Of a stretch of 64,000 bases of DNA, positions 43,561-52,791 are shown piece after piece. Origin of the DNA: Prevotellaceae bacterium (GTDB lineage: Bacteria > Bacteroidota > Bacteroidia > Bacteroidales > Bacteroidaceae); the NCBI GenBank assembly GCA_028726625.1, contig JAQYPT010000015.1, positions 41,885 to 105,884 on the forward strand, given 5' to 3'. Under the pieces are notes generated by a model. The model was given only the letters and a program-made list of their open reading frames with translations, was not told the origin of the DNA and did not search any database. Numbering within the stretch: the first letter of the stretch is position 1; each line of letters begins with the position of its first letter. The position numbers were made by a program, and so were the translations under genes.

Positions 43561-44733
43561 TTAGAATCTGTAGTCCACTTGTACGTCTATGACGGAGTAA
43601 TTGTGGTTTCCGTCAGCCAAAGAGCGGTCGTTGGTGTAGGCGTATTCGGCACTAATCAACATGTTTTTGGTGAACGAATAGTTGCATCCAATTTCATATT
43701 GTGTCTTCGACTGGTTCCATTCTCCGGTTGGGCGGTACATGTCATAGCGCGCTTTTACCCGCAATTTAGATTTGATGATTGGGGCCATCACCAGTGCATA
43801 GGCACCATCGGCCTTGTCACCTGCTTTATAATTGATGTTGGCATTGGTGGCATTGGATGGATTTTGGTAGGTTTGTGTAAAACTCAAACCTGTGGAATGA
43901 ATGTATTCAGAGCGGAACGTCCAGTCGTTGACAAGATATTCGGCCGAGAAGGCATAACGGTTTTGTCTCAAAGAGCGTACGCCCGATTGGGTTTGGTTCA
44001 CGGTCTTGCCACTGGCGTCGGTGGTTGTGATGGGGTTGTGCTGTTCGTCAACCACGTTCCATGTTCCCTTCCGGGCGTAAGTACCCGTCCAACCGAAAGC
44101 GCCAATTCTCATGCCTTTGACCGGCATTACCCACAGGCCACCAATGATGTCTTTCTTCTGATCCACATCCTTCACGTTGATTCCTTGACCGTTGAACACG
44201 CCTACTTGGTAGTGCAACAGCTTGCGTCCATGACTGTTGTTCAGGAAATCACCCTGCAACTGCAGACCGATGTCGCGGCCGTTGGATGCATGACCACCCG
44301 CACGGTCGTTAAAGCCTGTCAGCTTGAGTATGGTTTGCGCATAGCTCATGAAGCCTTGCTCCATGGGATGCATGGGGTTCTCGAAGCTGAAGGGCCGCTT
44401 AAATTGTCCCATCTTGATTCTTAAATAGTCGGTCTTCTGCCATTCTGCAAAAGCGTCGACGATGCGTGGACTGCTTCCAAGATTGGTTGTGTTGCCGTTG
44501 AACTGTACTTGGGTCTTCCAATAAAAATCGTTTGCGATTCTACCGTCAAGTGACAGTCGAACCATACGGATGTTGAAAGTGTTTGATTCGGCATTCTTCT
44601 GTGAACTATATTTATACTGTGTCATGCCATAACCAGATAGTTTCACATTGTTAAGCCATGTAGGCAATTCTACTTGCGCATGAGCTGAAATGGCCATTGC
44701 TGCCGCCAATGCCAAGAGAGTCTCTTTTTTCAT
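43561..44733 (-). CDS. Porin (phosphate-selective porin O/P type)
   Basis: 390-residue outer-membrane beta-barrel. Signal peptide KKETLLALAAAMAISAHAQ, then VKLSGYGMTQYKYSS, MVRLSLDGRIANDFYWKTQVQFN and MGQFKRPFSFENPMHP, which match OprO/OprP-type porins of Bacteroidales. The protein ends in VDVQVDYRF-like aromatic closure (terminal Phe), the barrel-assembly signal. Solute is unknown; phosphate selectivity cannot be assumed. A TAGTTTTG -7-like box lies at 44780-44773 about 40 nt upstream. Confidence 0.85.
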   Translation of the reverse strand: MKKETLLALAAAMAISAHAQVELPTWLNNVKLSGYGMTQYKYSSQKNAESNTFNIRMVRLSLDGRIANDFYWKTQVQFNGNTTNLGSSPRIVDAFAEWQKTDYLRIKMGQFKRPFSFENPMHPMEQGFMSYAQTILKLTGFNDRAGGHASNGRDIGLQLQGDFLNNSHGRKLLHYQVGVFNGQGINVKDVDQKKDIIGGLWVMPVKGMRIGAFGWTGTYARKGTWNVVDEQHNPITTTDASGKTVNQTQSGVRSLRQNRYAFSAEYLVNDWTFRSEYIHSTGLSFTQTYQNPSNATNANINYKAGDKADGAYALVMAPIIKSKLRVKARYDMYRPTGEWNQSKTQYEIGCNYSFTKNMLISAEYAYTNDRSLADGNHNYSVIDVQVDYRF

Positions 44734-44903
44734 AAGTTAGATGTTAATATCTTGATTTTGTTAATTAATGTGCAAAACTACTATTTTTTTTTGAAAATAG
44801 GCAGCATGTTTCATAAAAAACAAGTTGAATAATTATCTGGCCACACAACCTGTGTGTGCATTTTTCCCTCTTAAAATGTTTTCAACAATTAATGATAGAA
44901 TAA

Positions 44904-44935
44904 TTTGTCAGTATCAAAAAATAAGATTATTTTTG
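44904..44935 (+). promoter_or_regulatory. Promoter of the Wza-type gene
   Basis: TTTG (44904-44907), 20 nt, TATTTTTG (44928-44935): exact consensus match. Start of transcription near 44942 gives a leader of about 23 nt to the ATG at 44965. It rules out the upstream TTG at 44905 as a start codon. Confidence 0.75.
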
Positions 44936-44964
44936 CGGTTGTTTACAAGCAAAGATACAATCTT

Positions 44965-45765
44965 ATGAAGAAATTCTTTTTACCAATTGTCGTATTGACG
45001 ATGGTTGTGCTACTGGGAAGTTGCTCTAGTGGTAAAGATGTACCGTATTTTCAGAATATCGATGAGATTAGTTTGGCTGGATCTAAAGGTCTTTATGATG
45101 CCAAGATTATGCCAAAAGACATGCTGACCATTACGGTGAGTACAACAGATCCCGCAGCAGCGGCTCCTTTCAACCTGTCTGTAGGCAACACAGTGGGAGC
45201 TTCAGGCCAGTTGTCGAACGGTGCTGGTAATCTTCAAGGATATCTCGTGGACAATGATGGAAATATCAATTTCCCCGTCATTGGACACATGCACGTTCAG
45301 GGTATGACCAAATCGCAGTGCCAGGACATGATTCGTGAGAAGTTGTTGCCATACATGGCCGCTACAGAAAATCCAATTGTGACGGTGAGGATGTCAAGCT
45401 ATCGTGTAACGGTCACCGGAGAGGTAAATCGTCCTGGGGTCATTCCTGTATCTACCGAAAAGATGAGCATCGTGGAAGCATTGGCTCAGGCTGGCGACTT
45501 GACGGTGTATGGTAAACGAGATAACATCATGCTGATTCGTGAAGATGAGACGGGACAGAAGAAGATGGTTCGCCTCAACATGAATGATGCAAACTTGATT
45601 AACTCGCCCTATTATTATCTGCAACAAAATGATATTATATATGTACAGCCTAACAGCGTGAAAGCAAAGAACGCAGGTATCGGTCCGTCAACCACTTTGT
45701 GGTTTTCGTTCATTGGTATCGTGACATCGATTTCTTCTTTGTTGGTAAACATTTTGAGAAATTAA
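44965..45765 (+). CDS. Polysaccharide export lipoprotein (Wza/UpxY-export type)
   Basis: 266-residue lipoprotein: signal peptide and lipobox VLLGSC, then GKDVPYFQNIDEI, the export domain KIMPKDMLTITVSTTDP, a SLBB-like domain (YRVTVTGEVNRPGVIPVSTEKMSIVEALAQAG) and a C-terminal hydrophobic helix (TTLWFSFIGIVTSISSLLVNIL). This is the periplasmic/outer-membrane exporter of capsule or exopolysaccharide. No Wzc-type kinase follows, so it must work with machinery elsewhere. The ORF extends upstream to 44905, but the promoter overlaps that part. Confidence 0.88.
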   Translation: MKKFFLPIVVLTMVVLLGSCSSGKDVPYFQNIDEISLAGSKGLYDAKIMPKDMLTITVSTTDPAAAAPFNLSVGNTVGASGQLSNGAGNLQGYLVDNDGNINFPVIGHMHVQGMTKSQCQDMIREKLLPYMAATENPIVTVRMSSYRVTVTGEVNRPGVIPVSTEKMSIVEALAQAGDLTVYGKRDNIMLIREDETGQKKMVRLNMNDANLINSPYYYLQQNDIIYVQPNSVKAKNAGIGPSTTLWFSFIGIVTSISSLLVNILRN

Positions 45766-45796
45766 GAGTAGGCGGAGAATGACTTTTCAGAATAAT

Positions 45797-45846
45797 AATG
45801 AAGAATACCATGATTTGATGTTATGATATTCTTCATTTTTTTATTT
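45797..45846 (+). terminator. Rho-independent terminator after the Wza-type gene
   Basis: AATGAAGAATA (45797-45807) and TATTCTTCATT (45827-45837) form a perfect 11-bp stem, followed by a run of T residues (TTTTTTTATTTT). It lies about 30 bp past the stop codon. Confidence 0.8.
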
Positions 45847-45892
45847 TGTGAGCCTGCATGGCACAACAATTAGTAGATAAGAGGATAAAGAT

Positions 45893-47779
45893 ATGGAACC
45901 GTTAAAGCATGAATGTGGAGTGGCGATGATTCGCCTGTTGAAACCTTTAAAATATTACCAAGACAAGTACGGTACCTGGCAATATGCGCTGAACAAGTTG
46001 TACCTGATGATGGAAAAACAGCATAACCGTGGACAGGAAGGTGCAGGTATGGCATGTATCAAACTAGGTTCGGAGCCAGGTTCCGAACACATGTTCCGGG
46101 AGCGGGCTGAAGGTAAGAATGCCATTCCGGAGATATTTGGTCATGTTAGGAAAGTGTTTAAAGAAGAATCACCCGAGAACATGACAGACATTGAGTATGT
46201 GAGAAAGAAACTACCCTTTGCTGGAGAGTTGTACATGGGGCACCTGCGTTACTCTACAACGGGGAAGAAAGGACTGTCGTATGTTCATCCTTTTATGCGA
46301 AGAAATAATTGGAGAGCCAAGAATCTATGTTTGTGTGGCAACTTCAACATGACAAATGTGGAAGAAATCTTCCAAAAGTTGATACAACAGGGACAGTGCC
46401 CCCGCATCAACAGCGACAGCTACCTGATGCTCGAATTTATGGGGCATCGACTGGATCGTGAGGTAGAACGCAATTATGTGAACGCCAAATCGCTAGGATT
46501 GGAGAATATGGACATCACCCATTACATCGAAGACCATGTGCAGATGAGCAATGTGTTGAAGACGACCATGCAAGATTTTGATGGCGGATACGTTGTGTGT
46601 GGCATCACCGGGTCGGGGGAAATGTTCTCCATGCGCGACCCGTGGGGCATCAGACCAGCCTTTTATTATAAGAACGACGAGGTGGTGGTGCTGGCCAGTG
46701 AGCGTCCCGTCTTGCAGACAACCTTCGATTTGGAGTGCGATGACATTTGTGAATTGCAACCTGGACAGGCGCTGCTGGTCAAACGCAACGGTGAGTGTAG
46801 CATCGAACCGATATTAGAACAACGCGGCAATTCACCATGTTCGTTCGAACGAATCTATTTCAGTCGAGGTTCTGACCGTGACATTTACAAAGAACGCAAG
46901 AAACTGGGAGAACTCTTGACGCCGGCCGTTTTAAAGGCTATCGATAACGATACGGCGCATACGGTCTTCTCGTTCATCCCTAATACGGCGGAAGTGGCGT
47001 TCTATGGTTTGTTGCAAGGCTTCAAGCAACATGTTCATCAGAAGAAAATCCAGACGATACAATCCTTGGGACATGTACCTACGGCAGCTGAATTGGAGGA
47101 CATCTTGTCTGAATCGGTTCGTTCGGAGAAGGTGGCGTGGAAAGACATTAAACTACGTACCTTTATCACCGAAGGAAATTCGCGTAACGATTTGGCTTCG
47201 CATGTTTATGACATTACATACGAGAGCTTGGTGCCTTATCAAGACAATCTGGTGATTATTGATGACAGTATCGTTCGTGGAACGACATTGAAAGAGAGCA
47301 TTCTGCACATTCTAGATCGTCTTCATCCCAAGAAAATCATCATCGTTTCTAGCGCACCCCAGATACGTTATCCCGATTATTACGGAATAGATATGTCGAG
47401 TTTGCAGGAGTTTTGTGTCTTCCGCGCAGCCATCAAGTTGCTGAATGATCAAGGTAAAGAAGATACAATTGGTGACGTTTACGCCGCATGTTTGGACGAA
47501 CTAAGGAAACCTGTGGAAGAGATGCGAAATTGTGTTCGCGACATTTATGAGCCATTTACGGTGGAAGAGATTAATGAGAAAATCGTTGAAATGCTCCGTC
47601 CGAAAGATGTCACCACCCCGATAGAGTTAGTGTTCCAGTCCATTGACGGTCTGCATCAAGCCATTCCAAACCATCGCGGGGACTGGTACTTTACTGGTTT
47701 GTACCCAACACCCAATGGCATGAAGCTCTGTAATCAGGCTTTCATTGATTACTATGAGAAAGAATATAAACAATCATGA
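45893..47779 (+). CDS. purF: Amidophosphoribosyltransferase-type glutamine amidotransferase
   Basis: 628-residue class II glutamine amidotransferase fused to a phosphoribosyltransferase domain; it should make phosphoribosylamine from PRPP and glutamine, the first step of purine synthesis. Cys8 in KHECGVAMI would become the N-terminal nucleophile after removal of a short propeptide. Also seen are YMGHLRYSTTGKKGLSYVHP, FDGGYVVCGITGSGEMFSMRDPWGIRP and the PRPP loop LVIIDDSIVRGTTLKESI. It is about 120 residues longer than Escherichia coli PurF. It heads an operon with carA and carB, 16 bp apart, so a second paralogue elsewhere is possible. Confidence 0.85.
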   Translation: MEPLKHECGVAMIRLLKPLKYYQDKYGTWQYALNKLYLMMEKQHNRGQEGAGMACIKLGSEPGSEHMFRERAEGKNAIPEIFGHVRKVFKEESPENMTDIEYVRKKLPFAGELYMGHLRYSTTGKKGLSYVHPFMRRNNWRAKNLCLCGNFNMTNVEEIFQKLIQQGQCPRINSDSYLMLEFMGHRLDREVERNYVNAKSLGLENMDITHYIEDHVQMSNVLKTTMQDFDGGYVVCGITGSGEMFSMRDPWGIRPAFYYKNDEVVVLASERPVLQTTFDLECDDICELQPGQALLVKRNGECSIEPILEQRGNSPCSFERIYFSRGSDRDIYKERKKLGELLTPAVLKAIDNDTAHTVFSFIPNTAEVAFYGLLQGFKQHVHQKKIQTIQSLGHVPTAAELEDILSESVRSEKVAWKDIKLRTFITEGNSRNDLASHVYDITYESLVPYQDNLVIIDDSIVRGTTLKESILHILDRLHPKKIIIVSSAPQIRYPDYYGIDMSSLQEFCVFRAAIKLLNDQGKEDTIGDVYAACLDELRKPVEEMRNCVRDIYEPFTVEEINEKIVEMLRPKDVTTPIELVFQSIDGLHQAIPNHRGDWYFTGLYPTPNGMKLCNQAFIDYYEKEYKQS

Positions 47780-47795
47780 TTAAACAATTGATATA

Positions 47796-48872
47796 ATGAA
47801 GAATGTGACGCTTGTATTATCTGATGGAACTCGTTTCCACGGAAAATCTTTTGGGTACGATGCACCTGTGGCTGGAGAAGTGGTTTTCAATACAGCCATG
47901 ATGGGCTATCCAGAGAGTCTGACCGATCCATCGTACGAAGGGCAATTGTTGACACTTACATTTCCTCTGGTGGGTAATTACGGAGTGCCTCCATTTACCA
48001 TGGAGGAAAATGGTATTCCTTCTTTTATGGAAAGCGAGCGAATACATGCTTCCGCTCTGATTGTATCCGATTACAGCGATTACTACAGCCATTGGAATGC
48101 GGTTGAAAGCCTTTCTGAATGGCTGAAACGCGAGAAAGTGACGGGCATCACTGGCATAGACACACGTGAATTGACCAAGGTGTTGCGAGAGAATGGTGTC
48201 ATGATGGGAAAGATTTTGTTTGATGAAAATCCCGAACGCATCCCCGAGGCTGACTATGCCGGCGTGAATTTCGTTGACCGGGTGAGCTGCAAGGAGATCA
48301 TTCGTTACAATGAAGGTGCAGGCAAGAAGGTCGTGCTGGTTGATTGTGGCGTCAAGGCAAACATCATTCGAAGTCTATTAAATCGTGGCGTCGAAGTGAT
48401 TCGTGTCCCTTGGAACTACGATTATACCGACATGGAGTTCGATGGTTTGTTCTTAGCCAACGGCCCTGGTGACCCCGACATGTGTGAAGAGTCGGTGAAT
48501 ATCATCCGCAAACAGATTAGTAGATCACGAAAACCGATTTGCGGTATTTGCATGGGTAATCAATTATTGGCAAAGGCAGGCGGTGCCACCATCTATAAAC
48601 TGAAGTACGGTCATCGCTCACACAATCAACCCGTACGGCAAGTTGGCACCAACAAATGTTATGTGACGAGTCAGAATCACGGATATGCTGTTGACGCAAA
48701 GACGTTAGAAACCGATTGGGAAGAACTGTTTGTGAACATGAATGACGGGAGCAATGAAGGCATCCGACATAAAACCAATCCTTGGTTCTCATCTCAGTTT
48801 CATCCTGAAGCATGTTCAGGACCGGTTGACACCTCGTTCATATTCGATAAATTCATTGACACATTAAAGTAA
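47796..48872 (+). CDS. carA: Carbamoyl-phosphate synthase small subunit
   Basis: 358-residue glutaminase subunit of carbamoyl-phosphate synthase, feeding arginine and pyrimidine synthesis. The N-terminal CPSase domain has GEVVFNTAMMGYPESLTDPSY; the class I GATase has the nucleophile in ICGICMGNQLLAKAGG and the His/Glu pair in SSQFHPEACSGP. The usual GHQ is GNQ here, but that His is not a catalytic residue. It lies 16 bp after purF and 9 bp before carB. Confidence 0.95.
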   Translation: MKNVTLVLSDGTRFHGKSFGYDAPVAGEVVFNTAMMGYPESLTDPSYEGQLLTLTFPLVGNYGVPPFTMEENGIPSFMESERIHASALIVSDYSDYYSHWNAVESLSEWLKREKVTGITGIDTRELTKVLRENGVMMGKILFDENPERIPEADYAGVNFVDRVSCKEIIRYNEGAGKKVVLVDCGVKANIIRSLLNRGVEVIRVPWNYDYTDMEFDGLFLANGPGDPDMCEESVNIIRKQISRSRKPICGICMGNQLLAKAGGATIYKLKYGHRSHNQPVRQVGTNKCYVTSQNHGYAVDAKTLETDWEELFVNMNDGSNEGIRHKTNPWFSSQFHPEACSGPVDTSFIFDKFIDTLK

Positions 48873-48881
48873 GAGAAAACT

Positions 48882-51800
48882 ATGAAAGACGAAAATATAA
48901 AGAAAGTTCTGCTACTGGGTTCTGGCGCATTGAAGATTGGTGAGGCCGGTGAATTTGATTATTCCGGTTCACAAGCATTGAAAGCACTTCGTCAAGAAGG
49001 GGTCTCCACAGTGTTGATTAATCCGAATATTGCAACGGTTCAGACTTCAGAAGGGGTGGCCGACAAGATTTATTTCCTACCGGTTCAGCCCTATTTCGTG
49101 GAGCGTGTCATCCAAAAGGAAAAACCTGACGGCATCCTGTTGTCGTTTGGCGGGCAAACAGCCTTGAATTGTGGTGTGGAATTATATAAGAGTGGCATCC
49201 TCGAAAAATACCATGTGCGCGTGCTGGGCACACCTGTTCAGGCCATTATTGATACGGAGGATCGCGAACTCTTCGTGGAGAAGCTGCGCGAGATTGACGT
49301 AAAAACCATCAAGAGCGAGGCGTGTGAAAACATTGAGCAGGCTCGCAAAGCCGCTAAAAGCTTAGGATACCCTGTGATTATCCGTGCCGCTTATGCTCTT
49401 GGAGGACTGGGTAGTGGATTCTGTGACAATGAGGAAGAACTGAATAAACTAGCAGAAAAGTCATTTTCCTTTTCGCCACAGGTTCTCGTAGAGAAGAGCT
49501 TGAAGGGATGGAAGGAAATAGAATATGAGGTGGTTCGCGACCGATATGACAATTGTGTCACCGTATGTAACATGGAGAACTTCGACCCGCTTGGCATTCA
49601 TACCGGTGAGTCGATTGTCATTGCGCCTTCACAGACCTTGTCAAATAGTGAGTATCACAAGCTGCGTGAGTTGTCTATCAGAATCATCCGACACATCGGA
49701 ATCATCGGAGAGTGTAACGTTCAGTATGCGTTCGACCCCGAAAGCGAAGACTACCGCGTCATTGAAGTGAATGCAAGGTTGAGCCGTAGCTCCGCTTTGG
49801 CCAGCAAGGCAACAGGCTATCCCTTGGCGTTTGTGGCGGCAAAGTTAGGAATGGGTTACGGTTTATTCGACCTGAAGAACTCCGTTACCAAGACCACAAG
49901 TGCCTTCTTCGAACCGGCTCTCGACTATGTGGTATGTAAAATCCCACGTTGGGATTTGTCCAAATACCGTGGCGTAGACAAAGAATTGGGCTCTTCCATG
50001 AAGTCTGTTGGAGAAGTAATGGCCATTGGACGCAACTTTGAGGAGGCTATCCAGAAGGGACTTCGTATGATTGGACAAGGGATGCACGGCTTTGTGGAGA
50101 ACAAAGAACTTGAGATTGAGAACATCGACGAGGCTTTGCGCGAGCCAACCGACAAGCGCGTGTTCATCATTTCCAAGGCCATGCACAAAGGATATACCAT
50201 TGATCAAATACACGAGTTGACCAAGATTGACAAGTGGTTCTTGCAGAAGCTCAAGCACATCATCGATATAGACGAAGCACTGAAACGCTGCACCAGTATC
50301 AATGTCTTGGACAAGGAGTTGCTGCGTACGGCCAAAGTCTATGGTTTCACTGACTTCCAGATTGCGCGTGCTGTAGGTCTCGAGGCCGAAATGGCCAACA
50401 TGCACCAGGTCATGCTTGTGGTTCGGAAACTCAGAAAGTCATACGGCATCTTGCCTGTAGTGAAGCAAATCGATACCTTGGCGGCCGAGTATCCGGCACA
50501 AACCAATTATCTGTATATGACTTATGCAGGCGTTGCCCATGACGTGTCATTTGAGAAAGACAAACAGTCCATCATCGTGCTGGGGTCGGGTGCTTACCGT
50601 ATCGGCAGCTCTGTTGAGTTCGACTGGTGTGGCGTACAGGCGTTGAACACCATCCGGCGTGAAGGATACCGGTCGGTGATGATCAATTATAACCCCGAAA
50701 CCGTTTCGACCGACTACGATATGTGCGACCGTTTGTATTTCGACGAGTTGACTTTCGAGCGTGTTATGGATATCGTTGAACTGGAAATGCCGCATGGTGT
50801 CATCGTCTCAACAGGTGGTCAGATACCCAACAACTTGGCAATGAAACTCGATGAGCAGCATGTTCCCATTTTAGGAACAGCCGCTAAGGACATTGACCAT
50901 GCAGAGGATCGTGCTAAATTCTCTTCCCTGTTGTCGCAACATGGCATCAATCAACCAGAGTGGAGTGCGCTGACTTCCATGGACGACATCAATGAATTTG
51001 TCGATAGGGTAGGGTTTCCAGTATTGGTTCGTCCGTCTTATGTCCTCTCAGGCGCTGCCATGAACGTGTGCTCTAATAAGGAAGAGTTGGAAAGATTCTT
51101 GAAGTTGGCTGCCAACGTGAGTGAGGATCATCCCGTTGTGGTGTCCAAGTTCATTGAAAATGCCAAAGAAATAGAGATGGATGCTGTCGCCATGAAGGGC
51201 GAGATTATGGCCTACGCCATCTCAGAACACATCGAGTTTGCTGGCGTTCATTCAGGTGATGCAACCATTCAGTTCCCTCCACAGAAGCTGTATGTCGAAA
51301 CCGTTCGTCGCATCAAACGAGTGAGTCGCCAGATTGTCAGTGCACTGCACATCAATGGCCCATTCAACATTCAATTTATGGCTCGTGACAACGACATTCT
51401 GGTCATCGAGTGTAACTTGCGCGCCTCACGTTCATTCCCGTTCGTCAGCAAGGTGCTGAAGCTCAATCTCATTGATTTGGCTACGAAGATTATGCTCGGA
51501 GTGCCGGTTGAAAAACCCAGGAAAAACCTGTTCGACTTGGATTACGTGGGCATCAAAGCCTCGCAATTCTCGTTCAACCGCTTACAGAAGGCCGATCCGG
51601 TCTTGGGTGTAGACATGTCGTCTACCGGTGAAGTGGGTTGTTTGGGCGATGATACCAATCAGGCATTGTTGAAGAGTATGCTCAGTGTAGGACACCGAAT
51701 CCCCAAGCATACTGTATTGCTTTCAACGGGTGGCGCTAAGCAGAAGGCTGAAATGCTGGATGCAGCGAAGATGTTGAAGCAGCATGGATACGAACTTTAT

Positions 51801-52112
51801 GCAACGGCTGGAACCAGTCAATATCTCCATGAAAACGGTGTTGACAATACTATGGTATATTGGCCAAGCGATGAAGGTAAAGAACCGCAGGCTCTCACAC
51901 TGTTGCATGAACATAAAATAGATATGGTGGTGAACATTCCGAAAGACCTTACACCGCGTGAGTTGACCAATGGTTACATGATTCGTCGCGCAGCCATCGA
52001 CCTCAATGTGCCACTGATTACAAACAGTAGGTTGGCCAGTGCGTTCATATCCGCCTTCTGTACTCTAAAGATGGACGATATTGACATTAAGGCATGGGAT
52101 GAGTTCAAGTAA
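48882..52112 (+). CDS. carB: Carbamoyl-phosphate synthase large subunit
   Basis: 1076-residue synthetase with two ATP-grasp halves. First half: LLLGSGALKIGEAGEFDYSG, SFGGQTALNCGVELYKSG, IRAAYALGGLGSGF. Second half repeats the plan: VLGSGAYRIGSSVEFDWCGV, VSTGGQIPNNLAMKL, VRPSYVLSGAAMNV. The C-terminal 140 residues are the MGS-like allosteric domain (KHTVLLSTGGAKQKAEML to LINTNSRLASAF-like end). Full length and intact. Last gene of the purF-carA-carB operon; a repeat-rich hairpin follows. Confidence 0.96.
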   Translation: MKDENIKKVLLLGSGALKIGEAGEFDYSGSQALKALRQEGVSTVLINPNIATVQTSEGVADKIYFLPVQPYFVERVIQKEKPDGILLSFGGQTALNCGVELYKSGILEKYHVRVLGTPVQAIIDTEDRELFVEKLREIDVKTIKSEACENIEQARKAAKSLGYPVIIRAAYALGGLGSGFCDNEEELNKLAEKSFSFSPQVLVEKSLKGWKEIEYEVVRDRYDNCVTVCNMENFDPLGIHTGESIVIAPSQTLSNSEYHKLRELSIRIIRHIGIIGECNVQYAFDPESEDYRVIEVNARLSRSSALASKATGYPLAFVAAKLGMGYGLFDLKNSVTKTTSAFFEPALDYVVCKIPRWDLSKYRGVDKELGSSMKSVGEVMAIGRNFEEAIQKGLRMIGQGMHGFVENKELEIENIDEALREPTDKRVFIISKAMHKGYTIDQIHELTKIDKWFLQKLKHIIDIDEALKRCTSINVLDKELLRTAKVYGFTDFQIARAVGLEAEMANMHQVMLVVRKLRKSYGILPVVKQIDTLAAEYPAQTNYLYMTYAGVAHDVSFEKDKQSIIVLGSGAYRIGSSVEFDWCGVQALNTIRREGYRSVMINYNPETVSTDYDMCDRLYFDELTFERVMDIVELEMPHGVIVSTGGQIPNNLAMKLDEQHVPILGTAAKDIDHAEDRAKFSSLLSQHGINQPEWSALTSMDDINEFVDRVGFPVLVRPSYVLSGAAMNVCSNKEELERFLKLAANVSEDHPVVVSKFIENAKEIEMDAVAMKGEIMAYAISEHIEFAGVHSGDATIQFPPQKLYVETVRRIKRVSRQIVSALHINGPFNIQFMARDNDILVIECNLRASRSFPFVSKVLKLNLIDLATKIMLGVPVEKPRKNLFDLDYVGIKASQFSFNRLQKADPVLGVDMSSTGEVGCLGDDTNQALLKSMLSVGHRIPKHTVLLSTGGAKQKAEMLDAAKMLKQHGYELYATAGTSQYLHENGVDNTMVYWPSDEGKEPQALTLLHEHKIDMVVNIPKDLTPRELTNGYMIRRAAIDLNVPLITNSRLASAFISAFCTLKMDDIDIKAWDEFK

Positions 52113-52228
52113 GTTTCTAAGTTTTTAAGTTTTTGAGTTGGTGAGTTTTTGAGTTGGTGAGTATGCTTCTTCGCACAACCCATACAAGAACTCAAGAACT
52201 CAGAAACTCACCAACTTAAAAACTTAAA
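52113..52228. repeat. Intergenic repeat of AAGTTTTTGAGTTGGTGAG words
   Basis: TTTTTGAGTTGGTGAG occurs in tandem at 52130-52145 and 52146-52161, preceded by AAGTTTCTAAGTTTTTAAG. An inverted counterpart (CTCAAGAACTCAGAAACTCACC, read up to 52228) follows after about 28 bp, so the whole can fold into a long imperfect hairpin beyond the carB stop. Confidence 0.7.
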
Positions 52229-52264
52229 CAAACAAAAAACCATCACTCACGAGGAGTGATGGTT
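52228..52264 (-). terminator. Rho-independent terminator of the small lipoprotein gene
   Basis: AACCATCACTC (52238-52248), 5-nt loop, GAGTGATGGTT (52254-52264) is a perfect 11-bp stem; on the minus strand it is followed by TTTTTGTTTGTTT. It lies 25 bp past the lipoprotein stop. Confidence 0.85.
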
Positions 52265-52289
52265 GTTCTCTCAATTTTGTTCGTATTGA

Positions 52290-52502
52290 TTACTGAGCCT
52301 GAGCTACAGAGTCAACTGCACCAGTAACAGAGTCAACAGCAGCAGCAGCTGTAGAGTCAGCAGCTTCCATTGTAGAATCTACTACAGAGTCAGCAGTTGC
52401 TTCCAAAGAGTCAACGGCAGCTTCTGTCTGAGATGTTTTGTTACCACAAGATGCGAATGAGATAGCTGCTACAGCTACGAACATTAAAACTAATTTCTTC
52501 AT
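52290..52502 (-). CDS. Small Ala/Asp/Ser-repeat lipoprotein
   Basis: 70-residue lipoprotein with signal peptide KKLVLMFVAVAAISFASC (lipobox FASC, Cys at 19). The mature 51 residues are a simple Ala/Asp/Ser/Val sequence with recurring VDS/ADS every 6-8 residues (AVDSLEATADSVVDS, AVDSVTGAVDSVAQ), probably an amphipathic helix lying on or spanning the periplasm. Similar tiny lipoproteins are common in Prevotella and Bacteroides; function unknown. A TACCTTTG -7 box (52560-52553) lies about 50 nt upstream, and a strong terminator follows, so it is monocistronic and probably well expressed. Confidence 0.8.
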   Translation of the reverse strand: MKKLVLMFVAVAAISFASCGNKTSQTEAAVDSLEATADSVVDSTMEAADSTAAAAVDSVTGAVDSVAQAQ

Positions 52503-52791
52503 TTCTTTGCTTTTTAAATCTGTAAAACAATCATTTGTTTATTAAAACATTGCAAAGGTAAGGCTTTTTTCCTTACACAATACTTTTTTTTAGTCTTTTT
52601 TTTGCTTTTGTTTGTAACTTTTCTGTAACAACCTGATAATCAAATGTTTGTAATTATTAAAAATATGTTAAATATTTACGGCTTCTCATCGAGTTTACAA
52701 AAATAAGGCATGAAATCGACAATTTGAATGCTCATGTACAGCCATCTGAACTTTTTTCTTTAATTTTGCATACCATATTAAATAAGGTAAG

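Noticed and set aside
47796..48872. CarA motif GICMGNQ in place of GICLGHQ, considered as a lost catalytic residue
   Set aside because: Class I glutamine amidotransferases need the Cys and the later His/Glu, all present; the residue before Gln varies in this superfamily.
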